From JAGOTT01 sp964450795 (GTDB taxonomy: Bacteria; Patescibacteriota; Minisyncoccia; Moranbacterales; UBA1568), in contig CAYVDI010000002.1 of assembly GCA_964450795.1 (NCBI GenBank), positions 1-43,555 on the forward strand: DNA of 43,555 nucleotides. Direction: 5' to 3'. Made by a program: the position numbers and the translations under genes. Positions 24,451 through 29,733 of this stretch are shown in pieces; position 1 is the first letter of the stretch; each line of letters begins with the position of its first letter. The notes under the pieces are model-generated. The model was not told where the DNA came from, did not search any database, and saw only the letters and a program-made list of their open reading frames with translations.

Positions 24451-24475
24451 ATTCCACAAACAGCTTCTCTGTCCA

Positions 24476-24508
24476 TAAAAAACGGGCCCGAGCATTACGC
24501 TCAAGCCC
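24476..24508 (-). terminator. Rho-independent terminator of the region-4-like gene
   Basis: On the minus strand GGGCTTGAGC (24508-24499) pairs with GCTCGGGCCC (24493-24484) around a 5-nt loop (two G-U pairs), followed by T6 (24482-24477). It lies 10 nt after the stop at 24518. Confidence 0.85.
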
Positions 24509-24517
24509 TGTTCCGAT

Positions 24518-24997
24518 TCAGAAGAGATCTCTCGGGGAAAATTCAAGCACCCGGAGAAGATTCCGGAGCTCGATCAGTATCACCGCGACCTGACGCCTCA
24601 TCTGACGCTCGTTCAGGCCAAGCGATACAAGAGCTTCGTCGTCCTTCCAGAAACAGGCTCGAAGTATCGCCCGACTCCGCTCGTCAGGAAGACTCTCGAT
24701 AAGGCCGTTGCACAGCCTGACCAGTTCCTCACGCTGTACGATCCGCCTCGGATCGCATTCGCATCCCGCAACGAACGACCTATCCAATAGACCGTTCCTC
24801 TCACCGAACGGCAAATCGGCGGTCAGGGAGAGTTCTCGAAGACCACCCGGCACGATTGCCGAGGGAGTATCGATTCCCATCCCGGCTCCTTTCGTGCCGG
24901 AAAACAGCCGGTAATCCTCGCCAATCGGCATTTCGAACAGCTCCATGATCTCACTCTCGCCCGAATATCTGTTTTCCGAACCGATATCCGCCGTCAT
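24518..24997 (-). CDS. Small protein with a sigma-70 region-4-like C-terminal helix-turn-helix
   Basis: The 159-residue product has a disordered, acidic N-terminal half (about 1-85) and a C-terminal helical half (about 90-155): LVRLCNGLIESLPDERSRAIL, then SLGLNERQMRRQVAVILIELRNLLR. The spacing LPDER - L-x-L...- xxLGxxxxxVxxxxxxIxxxLR resembles sigma region 4, without region 2. The ATG at 24997 has AAGGAAGGGG about 6 nt upstream. It lies downstream of a sigma-70 gene and an unknown acidic gene on the same strand and ends at a good terminator. It might be a divergent sigma, an anti-sigma or a transcription regulator; the call rests on a weak motif and could be wrong. Confidence 0.55.
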   Translation of the reverse strand: MTADIGSENRYSGESEIMELFEMPIGEDYRLFSGTKGAGMGIDTPSAIVPGGLRELSLTADLPFGERNGLLDRSFVAGCECDPRRIVQREELVRLCNGLIESLPDERSRAILRACFWKDDEALVSLGLNERQMRRQVAVILIELRNLLRVLEFSPRDLF

Positions 24998-25113
24998 GAC
25001 TTTCCCCTTCCTTTTTTAAAGTGACAAGAAAAATGAAACGCGATACGCCATAAGTATCACAGGCGAGGACTCCGGTCAATCGTCATCCCCCGCGCAGACG
25101 AAGTGGGCACCAA

Positions 25114-25557
25114 TCACACGTCCTCGTTTATCTCGAGCCGGTCGATGCCGTGTTCGGCGAATTCCTTACGATACTTCCGATAATACCAGACGACCCGCTC
25201 AGGATATTTCCCAGTCCGCTCCGCTTCGGCGAATTCGTCATCGGACGCATATACGTCGAAATCCCGTTCCCCGAGCCGGCCCTCGAGCTCCATCCAGAAC
25301 GTATCCTCGTCGTACTCCCTGAGGACGCTCTCGACAAGGTCGTCAAATGACTTCGCTGGCTCAAGAGTTCCTTTTTCTCCGCTCACCCAGTCGTCGATAT
25401 CAGACACCTGTGCCTCACGGAGCAGTGTCTCCCGCGAATCGCGAATCGGCTTCATGTCCGCGCCCATCGCTTCGGCGACGGCCTCGCGCACACGGAAACC
25501 CACCTCAGCGGAAAGAAGAAGCTCGCGCATCTGTTCTTCGGAAAATGTTCTTTTCAT
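25114..25557 (-). CDS. Acidic hypothetical protein, 147 residues
   Basis: The frame from ATG 25557 (MKRTFSEEQMREL) encodes a soluble, strongly acidic, helical protein with several Glu/Asp-rich segments (REYDEDTFWMELEGR, DVYASDDEFAEAER) and a basic patch (WYYRKYRKEF). No family is recognised and there is no signal peptide or membrane helix. The longer frame to 25740 overlaps the sigma factor and is rejected. It sits 45 nt after the terminator of the sigma gene, so it has its own promoter; TTGCCC and TACTCT 17 nt apart at 25588-25593 and 25565-25570 on the minus strand are a weak candidate. It is separated from the region-4-like gene downstream by 116 nt. Confidence 0.6.
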   Translation of the reverse strand: MKRTFSEEQMRELLLSAEVGFRVREAVAEAMGADMKPIRDSRETLLREAQVSDIDDWVSGEKGTLEPAKSFDDLVESVLREYDEDTFWMELEGRLGERDFDVYASDDEFAEAERTGKYPERVVWYYRKYRKEFAEHGIDRLEINEDV

Positions 25558-25601
25558 ACATATGCAAGAGTACCGTGTTTCGAAGTGGCGGGCAAGAAAC
25601 A

Positions 25602-25627
25602 GGGGCGGACGATATTTCGTCCGCCCC
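25602..25627 (-). terminator. Terminator hairpin of the sigma factor gene
   Basis: A perfect 11-bp inverted repeat, GGGGCGGACGA (25602-25612) and TCGTCCGCCCC (25617-25627), with a 4-nt loop. On the minus strand it is followed by TGTTTCTT, a modest T tract, 8 nt after the stop codon at 25635. Confidence 0.75.
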
Positions 25628-25634
25628 GGATCGC

Positions 25635-26564
25635 CTACAGAAAATGCTCGGCGCGCAGTTTTTGCCGCTTCATCCGTACACGCAGTTTCTGCCTGATGAC
25701 AGCGACACGAACCCCGGCATCTCGCGCGGACATACCCCACTCCGCGCCCAATTCGGACTGGAGTTTCCGTTCGGTGAAAACTCCGACAGAATCGAAGAAC
25801 ATCATCCGATCATCGACCGAGAGGCATCCGAGCGCGACCTCAAGCGCCGGAATCGCCTCCGACCAGAGGACGCGCTCGTCTTGCGACATATCCTCCGACG
25901 GGAACAGATCAATCATGGAAATGTCAGAATCGGAGTCATCGGCCGGAGCATCCACGGACAATGCGCCGCATGACAGTTGCTCGAGCTTCCGGGCATCGTC
26001 CGAAGAAATGCCGAGTCTGTCAGCAATCTCTGAGGCGGTCGGATGACGCCCCAGTTCCCGTTCGCAGGCGGAAAGAGCTGCATGATAGCCCTGAATCCGA
26101 TCCTCGAGATGTACCGGAAGGCGGACGATCCGATCTTCCTGCTTGATTGTCCGACGAATCCGATTCTTTATATGCCATGCGGCGTATGTCGAGAACCGAA
26201 CATTGAAACTTTCCGGATCGAAGTTGTCGATGGCTTCCATGAGACCGATATTCCCTGCCTGGATAAGGTCCTCCCGCGAAACCGAAAACAGGCTCCGGTA
26301 TCGCATGAACCGGGTGACGAACATCACCACCAGCCGGAGATTCCGGGTCACGAGGTCGTGTCGGGCGCGCTCGTCGCCGCGGCACGCGCGAGAAAGCAGT
26401 TCCCTTTCCTCCTTCACCGTCGGAACCTGATATTTCCCGATCTGCGACAGATACAAGGTCAACGCGTCAGGTGACGGATCGTCACCTGGAAATCCAAAAC
26501 CCTCCCACGAGACACGACCAAGAGAATCGTCCGGCGATTCGTCAAGAAACGATGGATCCAGCAT
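25635..26564 (-). CDS. RNA polymerase sigma-70 family factor
   Basis: The 309-residue protein has region 1.2 (ALTLYLSQIGKYQVPTVKEE), region 2 with NLRLVVMFVTRF, EDLIQAGNIGLMEAIDNFDP, the -10-binding helix RFSTYAAWHIKNRIRRTI, region 3 (RHPTASEIADRLGISSDDARKL) and a degenerate region 4 at the C-terminus (LSVDDRMMFF...AVIRQKLRVRMKRQ). This is the layout of group 2/3 sigma factors related to RpoD. ATG 26564 has AGGAAGGGGG about 6 nt upstream; the longer frame to 26690 contains the promoter and is rejected. Region 4 lacks the usual clear helix-turn-helix consensus, so -35 recognition may be unusual. It is transcribed alone, from a promoter at 26622-26650 to the hairpin at 25602. Confidence 0.9.
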   Translation of the reverse strand: MLDPSFLDESPDDSLGRVSWEGFGFPGDDPSPDALTLYLSQIGKYQVPTVKEERELLSRACRGDERARHDLVTRNLRLVVMFVTRFMRYRSLFSVSREDLIQAGNIGLMEAIDNFDPESFNVRFSTYAAWHIKNRIRRTIKQEDRIVRLPVHLEDRIQGYHAALSACERELGRHPTASEIADRLGISSDDARKLEQLSCGALSVDAPADDSDSDISMIDLFPSEDMSQDERVLWSEAIPALEVALGCLSVDDRMMFFDSVGVFTERKLQSELGAEWGMSARDAGVRVAVIRQKLRVRMKRQKLRAEHFL

Positions 26565-26621
26565 GAAACCCCCTTCCTTTTCCTGTTGAAAGAACGAAAA
26601 AACCGCATATCGCGGAGATTC

Positions 26622-26650
26622 ATCATGGCACAAATGTGGAAATCCGTCAA
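26622..26650 (-). promoter_or_regulatory. Promoter of the sigma factor gene
   Basis: On the minus strand TTGACG (26650-26645) and CATGAT (26627-26622) are 17 nt apart, the latter with an upstream TGC (extended -10). The leader to the ATG at 26564 is about 50 nt. Confidence 0.6.
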
Positions 26651-26690
26651 TATCAAGCGCGCAACAAACCCTCTTCCAAGATTTCTCCAT

Positions 26691-26901
26691 ATTCTACGCG
26701 TCGCCCTAATTGGCGACGAGGCAACAACTTAATTTTGAAGTCTCCGCGCCGGAGCTTTCCTTCCCGGGGTTTCCAATCCGCGACCGGCGGATTTATAAGG
26801 GATTTTCTAGCAAGAAAACCCCGACCCTGGGAAGGGAAGTCCGGGGGGTGGAGGCGAATGAGAATAGATATGACTGCGGATCAAGATGAAATCGATACCC
26901 G
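26691..26901. other. Non-coding stretch with four stem-loops
   Basis: No gene is seen between the sigma promoter and the stop of the metallopeptidase gene. Four inverted repeats follow each other: CGTCGCC/GGCGACG (26699-26718), CTCCG/CGGAG (26742-26754), AATCCGC/GCGGATT (26775-26793) and a weaker CCCCGACC/GTCCGGGG-type pair (about 26816-26848). The last could be the minus-strand terminator of the metallopeptidase gene, as TTTTCTT follows it on that strand. The other three are unexplained; they may be a small RNA or an upstream regulatory region. Confidence 0.45.
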
Positions 26902-27456
26902 TCATATCCGTTTCATGCGTTTTCGGATATCGGCATGGTCCGGGACGGTACGGGCGACCTCTCTCCAGAATGCCACGGAATGATCGAAATGCGCCAAATG
27001 ACACAGTTCGTGCACGATGACATAGTCCGCCATCTCCGCAGGAAGCGACAGGAGCCGCCAATGAAACGAGAGATTCCCTTTCTTCGAACAGCTTCCCCAG
27101 CGCGTCTTCTGGTTCCGGACGGAAATCGCTCCGTGCGAAAATCCATAGAAACGGTTCCAATATGCGACACGATCCGTCACGAAAGCGAGCGCCTCGGTCT
27201 TATGCCTTTCATACTCACGTTTCCCGGTTTTCAGGAAGAATACCGGTTCACGACCGGAAAGATCAGATCGTTTCCGGAGAATCCAGTCCACCTTGGAACG
27301 GACCCACCGTTCTACGAAAATAACCGGCACGAACCATGGATACGCGACCGTGATCGATCCATCGGAAGCCACCGAAAGTCGGACCGAATCGGATTTCCGA
27401 CTCCGTTTCATCCGATACGATATCTTCTCCCCGGATACGGTGAGTGTTTTTTCCAT
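26902..27456 (-). CDS. YgjP-type zinc metallopeptidase-like protein (M48-related, DUF45)
   Basis: The 184-residue protein has the family layout: an N-terminal beta-rich part with RLSVASDGSITVAYP, a middle RNQKTRWGSCSKKGNLSFHWRL motif and VHELCHLAHFDHSVAFW near residue 150, where HELCH is the zinc-binding HExxH and the later His is the third ligand. YgjP/DUF45 proteins are small cytosolic metal-dependent hydrolases, found next to restriction or repair genes, with poorly known substrates. Length is typical, if slightly short. It is the last of a possible four-gene minus-strand run (lipoprotein, coiled-coil, 108-residue protein, this gene) with gaps of 12-45 nt. Confidence 0.88.
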   Translation of the reverse strand: MEKTLTVSGEKISYRMKRSRKSDSVRLSVASDGSITVAYPWFVPVIFVERWVRSKVDWILRKRSDLSGREPVFFLKTGKREYERHKTEALAFVTDRVAYWNRFYGFSHGAISVRNQKTRWGSCSKKGNLSFHWRLLSLPAEMADYVIVHELCHLAHFDHSVAFWREVARTVPDHADIRKRMKRI

Positions 27457-27501
27457 GGGAACATTCTATCCCAATACGGAAAAAAGAAGAACCGCCCCAT
27501 C

Positions 27502-27828
27502 TTATGAAGCGATCCTCAAATGAACGATGCCGGCAGGAGACACCGTCTTCACCACGACGCTCGTCCCGTGCGAAAAAAAATTCCGCATCGGAACGAAGCA
27601 CTCTTCCTTGCCGGAAGGATGGCACCGATAATACACCATTCCATCTTCCCGTATCCGCTCGACCAGAATGACGTGCCCCTGCAGATGCAGGCTCGCCCGT
27701 GGATCGAGCTCCCGGCGAAGATCGATGACGAGCAGTTCCGATCCGACAAAGAAGTCATTTTCGGCAGCGGGAACGTACGGCAATTTATGCTTTCTGAGCC
27801 AATCGAAAAACTCGCTTTTCCCGACCAT
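27502..27828 (-). CDS. Hypothetical protein, 108 residues
   Basis: The ATG at 27828 has AAGGAG exactly 6 nt upstream, which decides the start over a GTG one codon earlier. The product is soluble and beta-rich: an N-terminal helix (EFFDWLRKHKLPYVP), then alternating strands such as DFFVGSELLVIDLRREL, LHLQGHVILVERIRED, VYYRCHPSGKEECFV and TSVVVKTVSPAGIVHLRI. Two Cys (CHPSGKEEC) are spaced for a metal site or disulfide. I know no family. It lies between the coiled-coil gene and the metallopeptidase gene on the same strand. Confidence 0.65.
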   Translation of the reverse strand: MVGKSEFFDWLRKHKLPYVPAAENDFFVGSELLVIDLRRELDPRASLHLQGHVILVERIREDGMVYYRCHPSGKEECFVPMRNFFSHGTSVVVKTVSPAGIVHLRIAS

Positions 27829-27873
27829 CACGATCTCCTTGTAAAAAAACTACGACCGCTAATGCGAACCGAC

Positions 27874-28320
27874 TCAATCCGCCGCCTTCGCCATCCGAAG
27901 CAGCTCTTCCACGCCGTGCTCCTCACGAATGGCGGTATCGTACTCGTTTTGGAGCCTGCGATACTCCGCGCGGTGCAACACGCGATACCACACCGGTTGC
28001 TCGCCAAAGCTTCCGATGAGCGCCGCTGTCAGCTCGATTTTCCGTTTCGCCTCCGATAGGTCTTCCTGCAGTGATGCGAGATATGCGACCGGATCCTCGC
28101 CGAAGGATCTCCCGGTGGTACTCCGTCTTTTCCGCTCGATCACCTCGTCGATGTCCGGAGTATCCGGTGGCAGGCGGCGCCGGTCATCCTCTTCGCGGAG
28201 CCGGTCAAGCACGGGTCCGCCGATCTCGGGACGATAGCCTTCCGATGGAACCGTCTCCGGAACCGCCGGCTGGACCGCTGGCATCTCGAAATCGCCCTGA
28301 TTCCTTTCCGTTTCGATCAT
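27874..28320 (-). CDS. Coiled-coil hypothetical protein, 148 residues
   Basis: The frame starts 12 nt after the lipoprotein stop, with ATG 28320 but no clear ribosome site. The first 60 residues are Pro/Glu-rich and probably disordered (AVQPAVPETVPSEG, PPDTPDIDEVIERKRR); residues 75-148 form a long charged helix (ASLQEDLSEAKRKIELTAALIG, RAEYRRLQNEYDTAIREEHGVEELLRMA) with heptad spacing. No membrane helix or signal is present. A weak hairpin with T7 follows the stop near 27845. Function unknown; cytosolic scaffold-type protein is a guess. Confidence 0.6.
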   Translation of the reverse strand: MIETERNQGDFEMPAVQPAVPETVPSEGYRPEIGGPVLDRLREEDDRRRLPPDTPDIDEVIERKRRSTTGRSFGEDPVAYLASLQEDLSEAKRKIELTAALIGSFGEQPVWYRVLHRAEYRRLQNEYDTAIREEHGVEELLRMAKAAD

Positions 28321-28332
28321 ATATGACCATTA

Positions 28333-28956
28333 TTATTGCTGCTGTTCCATGGTCCTCCGCACGCTTTCGGGAATCTGCTTCATATCCGGAACCGCCGGCA
28401 CCTTCCCCTTCACCTGCTCCATCATCCGAAGTTGTCCTTTGAGAAGCGCGCACTGATCCGAAAACGAGACGTCGGCCGGAACAGACACATCCACCGGGCC
28501 GCTCTCCGAGCACGCGATTCCCGGTCGATCCCCGAGCGCCTCTTCCGGCGATGCCGCATATTCCGGAGCCGGACCGCCATCCTCCGGAATGGTCGCGCGG
28601 ATATCGTCCATGCATGAGAATTCCATCTTCATACCCTGCTTCTCTCCCTCGACCCACGTCCATAACATTTCTCCGTCGGAGACCGAAAGATGCTTCTTCC
28701 CGTCGATCAGGCTTTCAGTCCGGTATTTCTTTCCTTCTGCGGAAATCTTCGTCGCCGTTTCCCCGCCGGGCACGGTGCATTCGACCGATTTCCCGTCGCC
28801 AAGAAGGCTCACCCAGTCATTTTCCGACGCCGATCCTTCGGTAGCGACGGATTTGCCATCACCATCCTGTGTTTTCACTGCCTGTTGCGACCCCGCACAG
28901 CCGGCGAGCGCCATTGCCGCCAGAACGGTCAAGGGAACCAGAAGGAGGTTCTTCAT
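28333..28956 (-). CDS. Predicted lipoprotein, 207 residues
   Basis: ATG 28956 opens a typical lipoprotein signal peptide: MKNLLLVPLTVLAAMALAGC, with lipobox LAGC and lipid-attachment Cys20. A Ser/Gln/Asp-rich linker follows, then a mostly beta domain (about 50-110, VECTVPGGETATKISAEGKKYRTE, HLSVSDGEMLWTWVEGEKQGMKMEF) that resembles the general LolA/DUF4412-like pattern of small extracytoplasmic beta-sheet proteins, and a helical C-terminus (ECALLKGQLRMMEQVKG-like) ending in Gln-rich EQQQ. There are four further Cys after the lipobox that could form disulfides. The longer frame to 29013 is not preferred. It diverges from the coiled-coil membrane gene at 29058. No function is assigned. Confidence 0.8.
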   Translation of the reverse strand: MKNLLLVPLTVLAAMALAGCAGSQQAVKTQDGDGKSVATEGSASENDWVSLLGDGKSVECTVPGGETATKISAEGKKYRTESLIDGKKHLSVSDGEMLWTWVEGEKQGMKMEFSCMDDIRATIPEDGGPAPEYAASPEEALGDRPGIACSESGPVDVSVPADVSFSDQCALLKGQLRMMEQVKGKVPAVPDMKQIPESVRRTMEQQQ

Positions 28957-29017
28957 ATGATAGTGCCACTGTTTACGCACAGCCAGTATACTCCTTTCGG
29001 GAGACCTCCGCACCTCC

Positions 29018-29046
29018 TGGACGGATGGAAACGGAAACGCTATACT
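29018..29046 (+). promoter_or_regulatory. Promoter with near-leaderless transcript
   Basis: TGGACG (29018-29023) and TATACT (29041-29046) are 17 nt apart. The transcript would begin about 5 nt before the ATG at 29058, and no Shine-Dalgarno site is present, so translation may be leaderless. Confidence 0.5.
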
Positions 29047-29057
29047 GTTCGGGTTCT

Positions 29058-29603
29058 ATGACAGAGAAATCGCCATCGACCGTCGTTTCGGAGAAATCCG
29101 GAAGCCGGCTGGAACAACTCGCGTTCGAAGCTCCGAAATATCTCGGTTCCATCCCTTCGCTCATCCTCCACACGATATTTTTCGTGGGGATTTTCGGACT
29201 GCAATGGATCGGTTTCTCTTTCGACCAGATCATGCTCATCCTGACGACCGTCGTTTCCCTCGAGGCGATCTATCTCGCCATCTTCATCCAGATGACCGTG
29301 AACCGTCACGCCGAGCAGATCGAAGAAGTGAGCGAGGACGTCGAGGAACTTTCCGAAAACGTCGAGGATATTTCCGAGGATGTCGAGGAGATATCCAAAG
29401 ACATCGACACCATCCAAGAAGACGTAAAGGAAATTTCCGAGGACGTGGAAGACATCTCCGAGGATGTCGAGGAGCTCGGCGAAGAGATCGAGAAGGACGA
29501 CAAGGAGGACGCCGTCGAACGCAACCAGGACATGAAGCGCATCGCGCGGCTCGAGACCGTCCTCGAAGAGCTCCTCACCGAAGTCCGCGGGATGAAGAAA
29601 TAA
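29058..29603 (+). CDS. Two-helix membrane protein with long heptad coiled coil (DUF1003-like)
   Basis: The 181-residue protein has two membrane helices (about 34-55, SLILHTIFFVGIFGLQWIGF, and about 60-83, QIMLILTTVVSLEAIYLAIFI) followed by TVNRHAEQ; the SLEAIYLAIFIQMTVNR phrase matches the core of DUF1003 membrane proteins. From residue 90 to 160 a seven-residue unit of the form ISEDVEE (EDVEELSENVEDISEDVEE...) repeats about ten times, giving a strongly acidic, regular coiled coil, then a short basic helix at the C-terminus. Repeat codons are also similar (GAGGATRTYTCC-like), suggesting recent expansion. It is a plausible oligomeric membrane scaffold; biochemical role unknown. Confidence 0.78.
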   Translation: MTEKSPSTVVSEKSGSRLEQLAFEAPKYLGSIPSLILHTIFFVGIFGLQWIGFSFDQIMLILTTVVSLEAIYLAIFIQMTVNRHAEQIEEVSEDVEELSENVEDISEDVEEISKDIDTIQEDVKEISEDVEDISEDVEELGEEIEKDDKEDAVERNQDMKRIARLETVLEELLTEVRGMKK

Positions 29604-29733
29604 ACCAAGGAAACGCTATTTTCCTCCAGAAAGAACCCGTATCCCGATTGCCAGAACCCCGAATTTCTTTTCCTTCTCGGAACATACGTCTGTTGATCAA
29701 AGAAAGAATCCGGGACAATACTCGGTTATTTTC

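Noticed and set aside
26691..26801. tRNA gene in the hairpin-rich region
   Set aside because: No acceptor/T-loop consensus (GGTTCGA-type) or anticodon-arm pattern could be fitted on either strand.
29330..29500. Direct repeats of about 21 nt as a minisatellite or origin iteron
   Set aside because: They are in-frame codons of the heptad coiled coil.
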